Assembly: GCF_001667925.1 (NCBI RefSeq)
Contig: NZ_LZJR01000087.1
Span: 1-64,000 of the forward strand
Source of the DNA: Mycobacterium sp. E2479
Lineage (GTDB): Bacteria; Actinomycetota; Actinomycetes; Mycobacteriales; Mycobacteriaceae
Direction: 5' to 3'
Length of the DNA stretch: 64,000 nucleotides
Below are positions 1 to 11,453 of the stretch, in pieces. The notes beneath the pieces are model-generated. The model worked only from the letters and a program-made list of their open reading frames with translations, had not been told where the DNA came from and did no database searches. Both the position numbers and the translations under genes were made by a program. Each line of letters begins with the position of its first letter. The stretch's first letter is position 1.

Positions 1-1
1 A

Positions 2-20
2 CCCCGGCCGATGGCCGGGG
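2..20. terminator. GC hairpin at the window edge
   Basis: Two perfect 8-bp arms (CCCCGGCC and GGCCGGGG) flank a 3-nt loop. No U-tract follows, which is common for mycobacterial terminators. It probably closes a gene lying to the left of the window and insulates the PKS cassette. Bases 21-229 hold nothing I can assign except a short hyphenated palindrome TGTGT-CGC-ACACA at 105-117. Confidence 0.5.
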
Positions 21-230
21 AATCTGTAACCCATGACCCGACTCATCTGTCACCTATGTCGTGAACTCAGACACCCTAGGCTCCACAAACTTCCCGTTAA
101 CTCCTGTGTCGCACACAACCAGGGTTTCCAGATACCCCCTGGGACCGCCGGCGATCCGCTAACATCCCCGACATCCGAGAGGTTGCTACCCCGCGATAAG
201 GGATCCCACAGCGCAACTCCACCTTGCTAT

Positions 231-308
231 GAGGAGGAAACGGCTTTGTTCGGGCTAATCCGCAATGGGTTGGGGACTCGGGATCGGCCATGTCCACGGT
301 CCAGATAG
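231..308 (+). promoter_or_regulatory. Strong SD and possible leader ORF overlapping the PKS start
   Basis: GAGGAGG (231-237) is the best Shine-Dalgarno sequence upstream of the PKS, but it lies more than 50 bases before the PKS ATG at 290. Eight bases after it is a TTG at 246, which opens a 20-codon frame closing at 308, just inside the PKS gene. That layout would allow translational coupling from a leader peptide. Alternatively the motif may be chance or a relic. The PKS ATG itself has only a weak G-rich upstream stretch. Confidence 0.3.
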
Positions 309-3300
309 TCAATTCACCTCTTACTCCAATCGCGGTCATCGGGATGGCCTGCCGACTGCCCGGCGGAATCGCCTCACCGGACCAGTTGTGGGAGGCGTTG
401 CTGCGCGGCGACGACCTGGTCACCGAAATTCCACCGGACCGGTGGGACGCCGACGAATATTACGACCCGCAGGCCGGCGTGCCGGGCCGGTCAGTGTGTA
501 AGTGGGGTGCGTTCCTCGAGGACGTCGCGGGCTTTGATGCCGGGTTCTTCGGCATCACCGAGCAAGAGGCGACCGCGATGGACCCGCAGCATCGCTTGCT
601 GCTGGAAACCTCGTGGGAGGCCATCGAGCACGGCGGGCTCACCCCGCGCACGCTGGCCAACTCGCGCACCGGCGTGTTCATGGGGTTGATGCATGACGAC
701 TACCAATTCGTGCACGCCGACGCCAACGCGTTGGAGGGGCCATACGGATACCTGGGCAACAGCTTCGCCATGGGCTCCGGGCGGATCGCCTACACCCTGG
801 GACTGCGCGGTCCGGCGATGACGGTGGATACCGCCTGCTCGTCCGGCTTGTCTGCGGTCCACATGGGCTGTCGCAGTTTGCATGACGGCGAAAGCGACAT
901 CGTCCTGGCGGGCGGCGCATCCGTGTCGTTCGAGCCGCGCAAATCCTGCTCAGGTTCTGCCATCGGAATGCTCTCGCCGACCGGGCGCTGTCACGCGTTC
1001 GACGTCGCCGCCGACGGTTTCGTCGTGGGCGAAGGATGCGTCGTCCTGATGCTCAAGCGGTTACCCGACGCGGTCCGCGCGGGCGACCGGATTTTGGCGG
1101 TGGTCCGGGGTACGGCCGCCAACCAGGACGGTCACACCGTGAATATCGTGACGCCATCGAAGACGGCGCAGGTCGAGGCCTATCGGTCGGCGCTGGCCGT
1201 GGCCGGTGTCGACGCCCGCACCGTCGGCATGGTCGAGGCGCACGGCCCCGGTACCCCGGTGGGTGATCCGATCGAATACGCAAGCCTCGCAGAGGTTTAC
1301 GGGCTCGACGGCCCTTGCGCGCTGGCATCGGCGAAAACCAACTTCGGCCACACCCAGTCGGCTGCGGGCGCGCTGGGACTGATGAAGGCCGTCCTCGCGG
1401 TGCAGCACGGTGTGATTCCACGTAATCTACATTTCACCCGTCTGCCTGACGAGATGGCGCAAATCGAGACCAAACTTTTTGTGCCACGAGCAAATTCACG
1501 GTGGCCCAGCAACGGTCACCTTGGACCCCGGCGCGCGGCGGTGTCGTCGTACGGGTTTTCGGGGACCAACGTGCACGCGATCGTCGAGCAAGCTCCCGAG
1601 ACGCCCGCGCCGGACCGCGCATCGAGCCCTTCCGCCGCCGACGCGCCGCTCCTTTTCGTGCTGTCTGCCACCTCTGACGGCGGACTGCGGCAAACCGCGC
1701 GGCGACTTGCTGATTGGGCCGATACACACGGGTCAAACCTTGCGCCAACAGATTTGGCCTACACACTCGCTCGCCGGCGTGCGCACCGGCCGGTGCGCAC
1801 GGCGGTCATCGCACGCAACATCGAGGAGCTGACCCGGGGTCTGGGCGAGATCGCCGCGGGCGACTTTCCCTATCAGCCCGCTGCCGGACAGGGCGATCGC
1901 GGCCCGGTATGGCTGTTCTCCGGACAGGGCTCGCAGTGGGCCGCGATGGGTGTCGAGCTGCTCGCGACAGAACCGGTGTTCGCAGCGACCGTGGCCGCGG
2001 TAGAGCCGCTGATCGCCAAAGAGTCCGGATTCTCTGTCAGCGAGGCGATCTCGGCCCCCGAGACGGTGAGTCAGATCGATCGGATTCAGCCCGCATTGTT
2101 CACGATGCAGGTCGCCCTGGCGGCCACGATGAGGGAATACGGTGTTGTGCCGGGGGCCGTGATCGGCCACTCGATGGGCGAAGCCGCGGCCGCGGTCGTG
2201 GCCGGAGCGCTTACGCTGGAAGACGGTGTCCGCGTGATCTGCCGACGATCGCGGCTGATGTCCACGATCGCCGGCTCCGGGGCAATGGCATCGGTCGAAC
2301 TGCCCGCCGAGCAAGTGCTTTTGGAACTGATGGCGCGAGGCGTCGACGATGTCGTGCTGGCGGTGGTGGCCTCGCCCCACTCGTCGGTGATCGGCGGCGC
2401 GGCACGGACGGTGCGCGAGTTGGTCGCCGGCTGGGAGGAACGGGACCTGGTGGCGCGCGAGATCGCAGTCGATGTCGCTTCGCACTCCCCACAGGTCGAG
2501 CCGATCCTCGACGAACTGGTCGGCGTGCTTGCGGAGATCGAGCCCAGGACACCGGAGTTGCCCTTCTACTCCGCGACCGCGTTCGACCCGCGTGAGCAGC
2601 CCGTCTGCGATGGCTGGTACTGGTCGGACAATTTGCGCCACATGGTGCGTTTCGCCGCGGCGGTACAGGCCGCGCTCGAGGACGGCTTCCGGGTCTTCGC
2701 GGAGTTGGCACCGCGCCCCCTACTCATCCACGCCGTCGAGCAGACTGCCGGCAGCGTCGGCATGCCGGTCGCCGCACTAGCCGCCATGCGCCGAGAGGAG
2801 GCGCTGCCGCACGGACTGCGTACCTTCCTGGCGGAGCTGTTCAGTTGCGGTGCGGCAATTGACTTCTCGGTGATTCATCCGGGTGGCCGTCTGGTGGATG
2901 CACCGCTGCCGGCCTGGAGCCACCGCCCGCTGCTGCTCACCCGCAAGAGTCAGGAGCTGCGGGCACACGGCGCATACACGGTCCCGGTGCACCCATTGAT
3001 GGGGGCGCATGTCCGGCTGCACGAGGAACCGGAGCGCCACGTTTGGCAGGGTGAGGTCGGCATCGCGGCGCAGCCCTGGCTCGGCGACCACCGGATACAT
3101 AATGTGGCAGCCCTTCCGGGTGCCGCCTACTGTGAGATGGCATTGTCCGCGGCCCGCAAGGTATTTGGCGAGAGGTCCGAAGTTCGCGACATCCGCTTCG
3201 AAGCGATGCTGCTGCTGGACGACGAGACACCGGTGTCGGTGGTTGCGTCGGCGACCCCGACGGGCGCGCTCGATTTCGCGGTGGAGACCTCCCAGGACGG

Positions 3301-6300
3301 CACACAGATGGTGCGAGCGACCGCGACCCTGCACGCGGGGGTGGCGGAGCACCAGCCCCCGGCTTACGACATGCCCGCCCTGATCAACTCCCACTCATGC
3401 CGGCTCGACGGGACCGAGCTGCGGACGCAGTTCGACGGGCACGGTTTGCAGTATGGAACGGCATTCGCCGGATTGGCCGCCGTGCACCACTCGAACGAGA
3501 CGATCGACACGCTGCTGGGCGAGGTGAACCTACCCTTGCCCATCCGCTCGCAACACAGCGCCTACGCGGTGCATCCCGCCTTGCTGGATGCCTGTTTTCA
3601 GGCGGTCGCGGCCCATCCCGGTGCCCGGGTCGCGGGCAACGCCGGCCTGCTTCTGCCGCTGGGCGTACGCCGAATCTGTGCCTACGGTTCTGCGCGCACC
3701 GCGCGTTACTGCTACACGACGGTGACACGGGCCGATTTGGCGGGGCTGGAGGCGGACCTCGATGTGGTCGACGAGGACGGGACGGTCCTGCTGGCCGTGC
3801 GCGGATTGCAACTGGGGACCGGCACCTCGGACAGCGTGAACCGCGATCGCGTGCTGAACGAGCGGTTGCTGACCGTCGAGTGGAAGCGCCGAACGCTGCC
3901 GGATGTGGATCGCATCGACCCGGGAACATGGTTGCTGATCAGTACCTCCGCCACCGCCGAGGTCATGACGACAAGGTTGACCGACGCGTTGAAGGTCGAG
4001 GGCGCCAGGTGCACGACCATGACATGGCCGCAGCATGCCGACCACCGGGCCAACGCCGAAGCGCTCGGCTCGCATCTCACCGGCGAGCTCAGCGCAACCG
4101 TCATACTCACCGGCCCCCAGCACGGCAGCCCGGCGGACGAGTGGGGCGTCCTCGGCGGCGGTTATGCGCGTCACCTGGTGCGAATTGCGCAGAAGATCAC
4201 GGACATTGACGAAGAATCGCCCCGGCTCTACGTCGTGACACGGAACGCCCAGACCGTGTTGGCGGGCGACGTGGTGAACCTCGAGCAGGCCGGGCTGCGT
4301 GGCCTGGTGCGAGCTATCGGCACCGAATATCCGCACTTGCGCGCCACACAGATCGACATGGACGAGAATAGCGAGGCGGAGCAACTGGCCCGGCAACTGC
4401 TGGGGAACTCGGCCGAGGACGAGACAGCCTGGCGGAGTGGCCGATGGTACACGGCACGGCTGAGTCCCGCTCCCCTACGCATAGAGGAGCGGCGAACCGC
4501 CGTAGTGAACCACCAGCACGATGGCCTGCGCGTGCGGGTCCGCACGCCCGGCGACCTGGAAACAATGGAACTGGCTGCAGATCAACGTATTGCGCCGGGT
4601 CCCGGCGAGATCGAAGTCAGGATCAGCACATCCGGCATCAACTTCGCGGATGTCCTGTTGGCCTGCGGCCGGTATCCCCGCATCGACGGCGATGCACCCC
4701 GGCTCGGCATGGATTTCGCCGGCGTGGTCACCGCGGTCGGACCCGGCGTGACATCTCATCGTGTGGGAGACCGCGTCGGCGGTTTCTCCACAAATGGTTG
4801 CTGGGCCACTTTCGTCACATGTGACGCGCGCCTGGCCGTGACGTTGCCGGATGAGCTGACGGAGGACCAGGCGGCAGCGGTGAGTACCCCGCATGCCATC
4901 GCGTGGTACGGCCTGCACGATCAGGCCAGGATCGCCTCCGGCGACCGCGTGTTGATTCACTCCGCCACTGGCAGCGTGGGGCGGGCGGCGATCGGGATCG
5001 CGCGCGCCGCAGGAGCCGAAATCTTCGCCACCGCAGGCAGCGCGGAGCGCCGCAAACTGTTGTGCGAGTTGGGTGTCAAGCACATCTACGACTCGCGAAG
5101 CACCGACTTCGCCGAGCAGATCCGCCGCAAAACCGACGGACGCGGAGTCGACATTGTGCTCAACTCGCTATCCGGCGCGGCACAGCGCGCCGGACTCGAA
5201 GTGCTGTCCATCGGTGGACGATTCGTCGAGATCGGTAAGCACGACGTGTACGCCAATAGCCGGCTTGGCCTCTTTCCGTTCCATCGCAATCTCACGTTCC
5301 ACTACGTCGACCTGGCGCTGATGTCGCAGAGTCATCCACAGCGAGTCGGCGACCTGCTGAGCACGGTGTATCGGCTCGTCGCAGACGGTGCGCTGCCGTT
5401 GCCGGAGATCACTCACTATCCGCTCGGCGATGCCGCCATCGTCGTGCGCGCGATGGACGCGGCAGAGCGGGCGGGCAAGGTGGTACTCGACGTGCCCCAG
5501 TTCGGACACACCAGCGTCGTGGTACCGCCCGAGCAGGCCAGGCCCTTCCGGCATGATGGCTCCTACATCGTCACCGGAGGCCTGGGTGGCATAGGACTTT
5601 TTCTCGCCGAGAAAATGGCCGAAGGCGGTTGTGGCCGCATCGTGCTCAGCTCGCGTTCTGAGCCCAGCCCCAAGGCGCTGGAAACGATCGAGCTCATTCG
5701 GGCGATGGGCACCGACATCGCGGTGGAATGCGGCGACATCACCGAAGTGGACACGGCCCCGCGATTGGTGAGCGCCGCGACCGCCACCGGGCTTCAGTTA
5801 CGCGGGGTGCTGCACGCCGCCGCGGTCTTCGAAAACGCGATGCTGGCCAACATGACCGACGAGCTCATTGACCGCAATTGGGCTCCAAAGGTTCACGGCG
5901 CGTGGAATTTACACCGGGCCACGGCCGCTATTCCCCTGGATTGGTTCTGTTTGTTCTCCTCAGCCGTGGGTCTGCTGGGCTCGCCGGGGCAGGGGGCGTA
6001 CGCCGCCGCCAACGGCTGGCTGGACGCTTTCGCGCGCTGGCGGCGAACTCAGGGCTTACCCGCCACGGCGATCGGATGGGCGTTGTGGTCCGAGGTGGGC
6101 CGCGCCGCCGAAGTCCGAGCCGAGGTCGGCGAAGAAACTACGCCCGGCCGCGATGGCGAAGGCACCGCGATCGCGCACTGGCGTGACACCGCTTTCACTG
6201 CGGACCAGGGTGCCTACGCATTCCAGGCTCTGCTGCGCCACGACCGCCCGTACTCCGGATATGCAACCTTGACGGGGACGCCGTGGTTCGCGGCGTATGC

Positions 6301-6688
6301 GCAACGTGGCCGGTTCGCTGAACTGTTCCGTTCCAACGACGAAAGCGCCTGGGACGCGGGCGAATTGTTGAACGAGTTGTACGCGCTGCCCTCGCAGGAG
6401 TGGCCCATTCGCCTGCGTCGGATGATCTCCGATGCGGTCAGCCTGATTCTGCGCCGTACCATCGATCCTGATCATCCGCTCTCCGAATATGGACTCGACT
6501 CGATGGGCAACCTCGAGCTGCGGACCCGCATCGAGGCCGAGACAGGGATACGCGTCACCACCAACGACATCACCACCATTCGGGGACTGGCCGGACTGCT
6601 ATGCGAAAGGCTGGCTCCGGCAAGTGGTCTCGGCGTTATGGCGGTAGACCAGGACCGCGAATCGTCGGCCGAGCCGCAAGTGGACTGA
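290..6688 (+). CDS. Mycocerosic-acid-synthase-type iterative polyketide synthase
   Basis: This 2132-aa type I PKS has the full reducing set in MAS/Pks2/Pks5 order. KS spans about residues 12-430 with Cys183 in DTACSS, His318 in EAHGPGT and His354 in NFGHTQ. AT spans about 535-850 with Ser628 in GHSMGE. DH follows at about 930-1200, with the H-N3-N-N4-P motif of [12 protein letters not shown] is at about 1440-1745 ([11 protein letters not shown]), KR at about 1760-1990 (GGLGGIG, then an S...Y active site), and ACP ends the protein with Ser2071 in LDSMG. The AT motif VASHS is the methylmalonyl type rather than HAFH, so the product should be a methyl-branched acyl chain. The downstream PapA, GT and FAAL genes fit assembly of an acylated glycolipid. 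I do not equate it with a particular Mtb Pks. Confidence 0.93.
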   Translation: MSTVQIVNSPLTPIAVIGMACRLPGGIASPDQLWEALLRGDDLVTEIPPDRWDADEYYDPQAGVPGRSVCKWGAFLEDVAGFDAGFFGITEQEATAMDPQHRLLLETSWEAIEHGGLTPRTLANSRTGVFMGLMHDDYQFVHADANALEGPYGYLGNSFAMGSGRIAYTLGLRGPAMTVDTACSSGLSAVHMGCRSLHDGESDIVLAGGASVSFEPRKSCSGSAIGMLSPTGRCHAFDVAADGFVVGEGCVVLMLKRLPDAVRAGDRILAVVRGTAANQDGHTVNIVTPSKTAQVEAYRSALAVAGVDARTVGMVEAHGPGTPVGDPIEYASLAEVYGLDGPCALASAKTNFGHTQSAAGALGLMKAVLAVQHGVIPRNLHFTRLPDEMAQIETKLFVPRANSRWPSNGHLGPRRAAVSSYGFSGTNVHAIVEQAPETPAPDRASSPSAADAPLLFVLSATSDGGLRQTARRLADWADTHGSNLAPTDLAYTLARRRAHRPVRTAVIARNIEELTRGLGEIAAGDFPYQPAAGQGDRGPVWLFSGQGSQWAAMGVELLATEPVFAATVAAVEPLIAKESGFSVSEAISAPETVSQIDRIQPALFTMQVALAATMREYGVVPGAVIGHSMGEAAAAVVAGALTLEDGVRVICRRSRLMSTIAGSGAMASVELPAEQVLLELMARGVDDVVLAVVASPHSSVIGGAARTVRELVAGWEERDLVAREIAVDVASHSPQVEPILDELVGVLAEIEPRTPELPFYSATAFDPREQPVCDGWYWSDNLRHMVRFAAAVQAALEDGFRVFAELAPRPLLIHAVEQTAGSVGMPVAALAAMRREEALPHGLRTFLAELFSCGAAIDFSVIHPGGRLVDAPLPAWSHRPLLLTRKSQELRAHGAYTVPVHPLMGAHVRLHEEPERHVWQGEVGIAAQPWLGDHRIHNVAALPGAAYCEMALSAARKVFGERSEVRDIRFEAMLLLDDETPVSVVASATPTGALDFAVETSQDGTQMVRATATLHAGVAEHQPPAYDMPALINSHSCRLDGTELRTQFDGHGLQYGTAFAGLAAVHHSNETIDTLLGEVNLPLPIRSQHSAYAVHPALLDACFQAVAAHPGARVAGNAGLLLPLGVRRICAYGSARTARYCYTTVTRADLAGLEADLDVVDEDGTVLLAVRGLQLGTGTSDSVNRDRVLNERLLTVEWKRRTLPDVDRIDPGTWLLISTSATAEVMTTRLTDALKVEGARCTTMTWPQHADHRANAEALGSHLTGELSATVILTGPQHGSPADEWGVLGGGYARHLVRIAQKITDIDEESPRLYVVTRNAQTVLAGDVVNLEQAGLRGLVRAIGTEYPHLRATQIDMDENSEAEQLARQLLGNSAEDETAWRSGRWYTARLSPAPLRIEERRTAVVNHQHDGLRVRVRTPGDLETMELAADQRIAPGPGEIEVRISTSGINFADVLLACGRYPRIDGDAPRLGMDFAGVVTAVGPGVTSHRVGDRVGGFSTNGCWATFVTCDARLAVTLPDELTEDQAAAVSTPHAIAWYGLHDQARIASGDRVLIHSATGSVGRAAIGIARAAGAEIFATAGSAERRKLLCELGVKHIYDSRSTDFAEQIRRKTDGRGVDIVLNSLSGAAQRAGLEVLSIGGRFVEIGKHDVYANSRLGLFPFHRNLTFHYVDLALMSQSHPQRVGDLLSTVYRLVADGALPLPEITHYPLGDAAIVVRAMDAAERAGKVVLDVPQFGHTSVVVPPEQARPFRHDGSYIVTGGLGGIGLFLAEKMAEGGCGRIVLSSRSEPSPKALETIELIRAMGTDIAVECGDITEVDTAPRLVSAATATGLQLRGVLHAAAVFENAMLANMTDELIDRNWAPKVHGAWNLHRATAAIPLDWFCLFSSAVGLLGSPGQGAYAAANGWLDAFARWRRTQGLPATAIGWALWSEVGRAAEVRAEVGEETTPGRDGEGTAIAHWRDTAFTADQGAYAFQALLRHDRPYSGYATLTGTPWFAAYAQRGRFAELFRSNDESAWDAGELLNELYALPSQEWPIRLRRMISDAVSLILRRTIDPDHPLSEYGLDSMGNLELRTRIEAETGIRVTTNDITTIRGLAGLLCERLAPASGLGVMAVDQDRESSAEPQVD

Positions 6689-6695
6689 GGGAGGG

Positions 6696-8138
6696 ATGGT
6701 GTTAATAGGTGCAGGGCCGTCGCGCGGGCTGTTCGTGGGAACGGTTTATGACTGGGCGCCCGAGGCGGGCACAATTGTGTCTTGGCAGCCATCGCCCGCC
6801 TCGCTGGCGAAAGCTCGACAAGCTCCCATAAGTGCTGTACCGCTCAGCGCGATGCAAGACGCGCATCTTCGCGGCTTCTCCCGCTACGCGGCCCGCGGTC
6901 TCGACTATGCGCGGCTGGTGATCGGCTCCGGGGACGAACCCGGCCGATGTGATGTGCGAGCCATGAGTTACGTCATCAACTCACACCTTCGTCGGCACAA
7001 GACATATCACAGCTGGTTCGAGTATGACGATGCGGATAGCATTGTTCGGCATACCATCGTCGACCCCGCCGACATCGAGTTCGTCCTGACCCGGCAGGAC
7101 AGTATGACGCCGCCCGAGTGGCACCAGTATGTGCTGTCCACTCCGGACCCGTTACAGTGGGATTGCTTCAGGTTCGGCATTATTCAGCGCAACGACCACT
7201 TCACTATCTTTGCGATCGTCGATCACCTCCACTGCGACCCGACGATTATCGCGGGCTTATACACCGAAATCGTGATGAACTATCGCCTTTTAGTGGCTGG
7301 CCGTGCGCTGGGTCAGGCCCCGCCGCCGGCCAGTCATGACGACTTCTGCGTGCGCGAACAGCAGCACGTCGCATCTTTGACCTTGGATTCCGTCGAGGTT
7401 CGCAAATGGATCGAATTCGCTGAGAACAACGGCGGAACACTGCCGGACTTCCCATTGCCGCTTGGCGATCTGTCGCAGGCCGCGGGCGGCGACGTGCTGG
7501 TCGATCGGCTGATGGATCAGGGACAGACGGCCGAATTCGAATCCCGGTGCATCGCGGCGGGCGCACGGGTCAGCGGCGGCCTGTTTGCCTGTATAGCCCT
7601 CGCGCAACATGAGTTGACGGGCGCGACAACATATTATGGCCTTGCGCCGACCGACAAGCGCAGGTCGCTTGCGGAATTTTCGACGATGGGCTGGTTCACC
7701 GGCGTGGTTCCCTTCACTGTGCCGGTGAACCCATCGTCATTCGAAGAGACCGCCCGAGCCGCGCAGACTTCCTTCGATTCGAATATGGGCCTCGCCGACG
7801 TGTCGTTCAACGAAATCTTGAAGTTGGCTCCCTGGCTTCGGGCATGGGGTCCGAACTGCACGATGGTCAACTACATGGATGCGGGCCTTCCTCCCTTCTC
7901 GGCCACCGTCACCTCTCACATGAAAGACGCGAATGTAAGCATCTACTGCGACCCCAGAGACCCTGCACACCTCTACTTCTCGGTGATCCGCCTTTTCGAC
8001 GAGGTGTCGATGTGGGTGAACCTGCCGAAAAACGCAATCGCCAAGGACTCCGTGATCCGTTACGTGAGTGCGATGAAGTCCGTGTTGAAGCGTGTCGCTG
8101 ACGGGCGTTACACCGGCGCAGCGGTTCAGGTGTCCTGA
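6696..8138 (+). CDS. PapA-family acyltransferase
   Basis: A 480-aa polyketide-associated acyltransferase of the condensation-domain superfamily. The catalytic HxxxD appears as HLHCD inside VDHLHCDPT at about residue 175. The N-terminal lead-in ([14 protein letters not shown]... then MQDAHLRGF) resembles the PapA1/A2/A3 group that esterifies trehalose, rather than PapA5. The start ATG is 7 nt past the PKS stop, within GAGGGAGGG-ATG; a GTG three bases later is an alternative. It would transfer the PKS-made acyl group onto a sugar or lipid acceptor. The acceptor is inferred only. Confidence 0.88.
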   Translation: MVLIGAGPSRGLFVGTVYDWAPEAGTIVSWQPSPASLAKARQAPISAVPLSAMQDAHLRGFSRYAARGLDYARLVIGSGDEPGRCDVRAMSYVINSHLRRHKTYHSWFEYDDADSIVRHTIVDPADIEFVLTRQDSMTPPEWHQYVLSTPDPLQWDCFRFGIIQRNDHFTIFAIVDHLHCDPTIIAGLYTEIVMNYRLLVAGRALGQAPPPASHDDFCVREQQHVASLTLDSVEVRKWIEFAENNGGTLPDFPLPLGDLSQAAGGDVLVDRLMDQGQTAEFESRCIAAGARVSGGLFACIALAQHELTGATTYYGLAPTDKRRSLAEFSTMGWFTGVVPFTVPVNPSSFEETARAAQTSFDSNMGLADVSFNEILKLAPWLRAWGPNCTMVNYMDAGLPPFSATVTSHMKDANVSIYCDPRDPAHLYFSVIRLFDEVSMWVNLPKNAIAKDSVIRYVSAMKSVLKRVADGRYTGAAVQVS

Positions 8139-8181
8139 TGAATATCGGCGCGAAATACCGACGAAAGGTCGGGGCCCGCCG

Positions 8182-9438
8182 ATGAAAATCGTGTTGGCCG
8201 CCCATGGGACTCGCGGTGACGTCGAACCCTGCGCCGCAGTCGGTTTGGAGCTACTGCACAGAGGGCATGAAGTGCGCATCGCGGCTCCGCCCAACCTGGT
8301 TCGCTTCGTGGAGTCGGTCGGCCTGAACGCGGTCGCTTACGGGCCGGATTCGCAGGAGCAGGTGAGCGCGGTCGCTGACTTCGTGCACCACGCCTTCAAG
8401 CCGCAGAACCCCATCAACTTCGTCCACTCAGGCAGAGCCCTTTTCGTTGCCGGTTGGGCCCAGATGAGCCGGACGTTGGCTTCCCTGGCGGACGGGGCCG
8501 ACCTGCTCGTGACCGGCCAGACGTACCACGGCGTCGTCGCCAACGTCGCTGAGTACTACGACATTCCGCTGGTGGCGATCCACCACATGCCGATCTGCGT
8601 CAATGGCCAGCTCGCACTGCCTTTGATACCGTCGCCGACACCGCTGGTGCGCTCCACATTGAGGGCGGCATGGTGGATGTATTGGCGCATCACCAAGGAC
8701 GCCGACGACGCGCAACGACGTGAACTCGGCCTACGACGGACCTCAGCTCCCGCCGCGAAGCGAATGGCGGAACGTGGATCGCTTGAAATTCAGGCCTACG
8801 ACGAGGCTTGCTTTCCCAACCTGGCAGCCGAATGGAACGGCCGGCGGCCCTTCGTCGGCGCACTGACACTGCAGTTGCCGACGGATTCCGACGACGAGGC
8901 CGCGAGCTGGATCGGCACCAAAACGCCGCCCATCTACTTCGGCTTCGGCAGCACACACGTCCACTCCCCCGCCGACACGATCTCCATGATCATCGCGGCA
9001 TGTGCGGAGCTAGGCGAACGTGCCCTGATCTATTGCGACGCGGGCATTTCCACCTGCATCCGACATTGCGACGACGTGAAACTGGTCGGCCCCGTGAACT
9101 ATGCCGCCATCCTTCCGCGATGTCGCGCAGCCGTCCATCACGGTGGTGCGGGCACCACGGCCGCGGCCCTGCGCGCCGGAATCCCGATGTTGATCCTTTG
9201 GGACGTAGCCGATCAGCCGATATGGGCGGCGCAGGTTACCCGGATGAAAGTCGGTCATGCTCAACGTTTGTCAACCATCACCCGAAACTCACTAATCGCA
9301 CACCTACGCCGTATTCGCGCACCGCGTTACGTCGCCCGTGCCGGCGAAATCGCCGCCCGAATGACCGATCCCGCCGAAAGCGTCAGCGCGGCGGCCGATC
9401 TCATCGAAGGCGCCATTCACCGGAAGCGGGCTGCCTGA
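8182..9438 (+). CDS. UDP-glycosyltransferase-like, GT1/MGT family
   Basis: This 418-aa GT-B fold enzyme has an N-terminal [16 protein letters not shown] motif, typical of mycobacterial glycolipid transferases (the GPL GtfA/B and Rv1524/Rv1526c group). It also has the C-terminal donor-binding [12 protein letters not shown] near residue 318. The longer reading frame from 8092 lies inside papA, so MKIVL at 8182 is chosen. Its last base is shared with the GAP gene start (TGATG), suggesting coupling. It probably adds a sugar to the lipid made by this cassette; donor and acceptor cannot be read from sequence. Confidence 0.85.
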   Translation: MKIVLAAHGTRGDVEPCAAVGLELLHRGHEVRIAAPPNLVRFVESVGLNAVAYGPDSQEQVSAVADFVHHAFKPQNPINFVHSGRALFVAGWAQMSRTLASLADGADLLVTGQTYHGVVANVAEYYDIPLVAIHHMPICVNGQLALPLIPSPTPLVRSTLRAAWWMYWRITKDADDAQRRELGLRRTSAPAAKRMAERGSLEIQAYDEACFPNLAAEWNGRRPFVGALTLQLPTDSDDEAASWIGTKTPPIYFGFGSTHVHSPADTISMIIAACAELGERALIYCDAGISTCIRHCDDVKLVGPVNYAAILPRCRAAVHHGGAGTTAAALRAGIPMLILWDVADQPIWAAQVTRMKVGHAQRLSTITRNSLIAHLRRIRAPRYVARAGEIAARMTDPAESVSAAADLIEGAIHRKRAA

Positions 9439-10175
9439 TGTGGGCGACGGTGCTGGCACTGGCGCTATGGATCGCAACCGACCCGACGCGCCTGGTCGTC
9501 GTTGCGGCGTTGATGTCGCGCGTACGGCCTAAGCACAACCTGGTCGCATACTGGCTGGGCGGCCTGGCGGCCGGCACCGCCCCGGGAATCGTGGTCTTGG
9601 GCCTGATGCTGGTGATGCGCGATGCCGTACCGCTGGAAGGCATCAGGTCCGCGGTCTCCCGATTCACGGGCGGGTATTTCCAAATCGCGGTCGGCGTCCT
9701 CGCGCTGCTGATAGCGGCACTGCTGTCGGCGAGGTTTCGGGCACGGCCGGATGTCGAAGTGCCGACGTACGCCGGCTTCCCGTCCGGCCCGGATTGCCAA
9801 CCACTCGCGTCAACCGGACTCGCACGGATAAGGGCGCGCGCCGGCCGGGCGTTGCAAGGCGGCAACCCGTGGCTCGCGTTCGGGATTGGTTTGGTGTCGA
9901 CAATTCCGCCCATCGACTATCTGTTCGTCCTCATCGTCATCGCCTCATCGGGAGCCGCGATCGGCACGCAGTTCGGCGCGGTCGTGCTGTTCACGGTCGT
10001 GGTGCTCGCCCTCGTTGAACTCCCGCTCGTCTGCTATCTGGTCATGCCGGCAAGAACCCAGGCGGCGGTGTTGCAGCTGCAAAGGCTTGCGCTAGCTCAC
10101 CGTCGGCGGATTCTCATCGCCGTCCCCGCAGTGGCAGGGGTTCTACTGCTGACGGCTGGCCTAGGCAACATCTGA
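9438..10175 (+). CDS. GAP-family membrane protein (glycolipid-addressing type)
   Basis: A 245-aa integral membrane protein with about six hydrophobic segments and an N-terminal TDPTRLVVVAALMSRVRP motif. This is the GAP/Sap family linked to surface export of glycopeptidolipid and sulfolipid. A charged loop at about residues 95-140 splits the two hydrophobic halves. The ATG overlaps the GT stop by one base. No MmpL gene lies in the window, so this is the only transport-related protein of the cassette here. It ends 7 bp from the convergent rhamnan-F gene. Confidence 0.8.
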   Translation: MWATVLALALWIATDPTRLVVVAALMSRVRPKHNLVAYWLGGLAAGTAPGIVVLGLMLVMRDAVPLEGIRSAVSRFTGGYFQIAVGVLALLIAALLSARFRARPDVEVPTYAGFPSGPDCQPLASTGLARIRARAGRALQGGNPWLAFGIGLVSTIPPIDYLFVLIVIASSGAAIGTQFGAVVLFTVVVLALVELPLVCYLVMPARTQAAVLQLQRLALAHRRRILIAVPAVAGVLLLTAGLGNI

Positions 10176-10182
10176 GCCCGGC

Positions 10183-11130
10183 CTAGGGCAGGGCATAGCC
10201 TCTGCGGCTGAGCCTTTCGACGTTCGATTGGATCAATTGGTAGGGATAGGGGGTGTGCTGCTCGATGACGTCGCGCAGGTGCGTCATGGACTCGTGTCGG
10301 CGTTTGTCGCGCACCACGGCCACCTTGAGGAAAGGAAATCGGAAGTCCCTGATGAGGCCCTCCCAAAAGTAGAGGGTGCCGTTGTTTCGCCCGGAGCGGT
10401 TGTTGTCCCACGGATGCGACGAGAGACCGCCGGCGGTTCTGATGGCGGCGGCCGAGACGAACGGTTGGACGCTGAGCCCTGCTTTGCGCGCCCGCCGGGA
10501 TAGGCCGACCTCGTAACGCCAGATCAGGGTGTTTTTGTGGGCGGTGTATCGGAATTCGTCCCATAGGTCGTTGAGGAAAGGGCGGGTGCGCGAATTGAGG
10601 TCCCAGGCGAGAAAAAAGGACTGGAGGTGGGAAAACATCTGAGTGTTTTCGATGGCGCCGTACATATCAGCGCCATGAAAGGAGCTCCACATCTCTTCCA
10701 GAGGAAAGAGCGGACCGAAGACGCTGTCGTTGGCGATGACGAAGCGGTCGAACTGATCGAGTGACCAGCCGCGCTGCCTGAGGATGCACCACGCGAGGTG
10801 CCACGAGCCGAAGTCGAAAGCGAGCGTGCGGCGGGTGTAAATGCCCGCACAGTAGGGGCGGATGGGAGCGGCCGATTCCGCCGAGAGTATGGGCGAGGCG
10901 GAGACGAAGACAATCGTCGCACCGAGTCGGTACAGCCCCTGCAGGTAATAGGTGACGTAAGGATCGACGATGCCTTGGACGTCGAAATGTGCGAACAGAA
11001 CGAGGGTGCGCCGCCCGGAAGGAGGTTGCGGTGGAAGCTCTAGGTGGCTTTCGCAAAGGAATTGCAAAGCGTCGCGGCGCAGCCGGTATCCAATGATGGC
11101 CAAGGTGCGTTCGGTCTCCGTTCGCAGCAT
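10183..11130 (-). CDS. Rhamnan synthesis protein F-type (RgpF-like) glycosyltransferase
   Basis: A 315-aa protein resembling the RgpF family of polysaccharide assembly. Typical blocks are VLFAHFDVQGIVDPYVTYYL, RFVIANDSVFGP and a central GADMYGAIENT region. The long frame has further upstream starts; MLRTETERT at 11130 fits family length and avoids a low-quality extension. It is on the FAAL strand, 322 bp downstream of it. Such proteins occur in mycobacterial lipooligosaccharide and GPL loci, so it likely elongates or modifies the sugar part. The substrate is unknown. Confidence 0.7.
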   Translation of the reverse strand: MLRTETERTLAIIGYRLRRDALQFLCESHLELPPQPPSGRRTLVLFAHFDVQGIVDPYVTYYLQGLYRLGATIVFVSASPILSAESAAPIRPYCAGIYTRRTLAFDFGSWHLAWCILRQRGWSLDQFDRFVIANDSVFGPLFPLEEMWSSFHGADMYGAIENTQMFSHLQSFFLAWDLNSRTRPFLNDLWDEFRYTAHKNTLIWRYEVGLSRRARKAGLSVQPFVSAAAIRTAGGLSSHPWDNNRSGRNNGTLYFWEGLIRDFRFPFLKVAVVRDKRRHESMTHLRDVIEQHTPYPYQLIQSNVERLSRRGYALP

Positions 11131-11141
11131 GTTCGACAGGT

Positions 11142-11453
11142 TCACGGCACCCCGATGTCGTCCGGTGCATGCGAAGTGGGCACTGCGACCGGCGCGCACC
11201 CCTTCGAGATGGTGTCCGCGGATGAGCCGATGCCATCCAGGCCATCGACCCCGCGATCGGGAGCAAGGGCAGTGTTGAAAAGCAAACTCGGACAGACGAT
11301 CTCGACACGATATTTCTCATCGGCGATTGACAGGTAACGCCGACCAGGCGGTAAATGCCATCCGGCAAGTTCGCTCGGGAATCTTGGCCCGTTCTCCCGC
11401 GACGAGTACCGGCACCTGTAGGTGAACTTTGCGATCACCCGTGGCCCTGCCAC
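11142..11453 (-). CDS. Possible 103-aa protein coupled to the FAAL gene
   Basis: A GTG-started frame begins exactly at the FAAL stop (TAGTG overlap) and ends 11 bp before the RgpF-like start, filling an otherwise empty 322-bp gap on the same strand. Third codon positions look G/C-rich, roughly three quarters by my hand count, as in real genes here. I recognise no domain. The end-to-end fit with its neighbours is the main support; it could still be non-coding. Confidence 0.38.
   Translation of the reverse strand: MAGPRVIAKFTYRCRYSSRENGPRFPSELAGWHLPPGRRYLSIADEKYRVEIVCPSLLFNTALAPDRGVDGLDGIGSSADTISKGCAPVAVPTSHAPDDIGVP

Noticed and set aside
105..117. TGTGT-CGC-ACACA as a Crp site upstream of the PKS
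   Set aside because: The half-sites and spacing do not fit TGTGA-N6-TCACA. It is only a short hyphenated palindrome.
33..308. 91-aa frame ahead of the PKS
   Set aside because: No SD at its ATG, Pro/Arg/Ser-rich composition and no family. Only its last 20 codons are kept, as a possible leader ORF.
10155..10200. Terminator between gap and the rgpF-like gene
   Set aside because: Two CCTAGG-centred stretches occur, but they do not form a convincing longer stem and overlap both gene ends.
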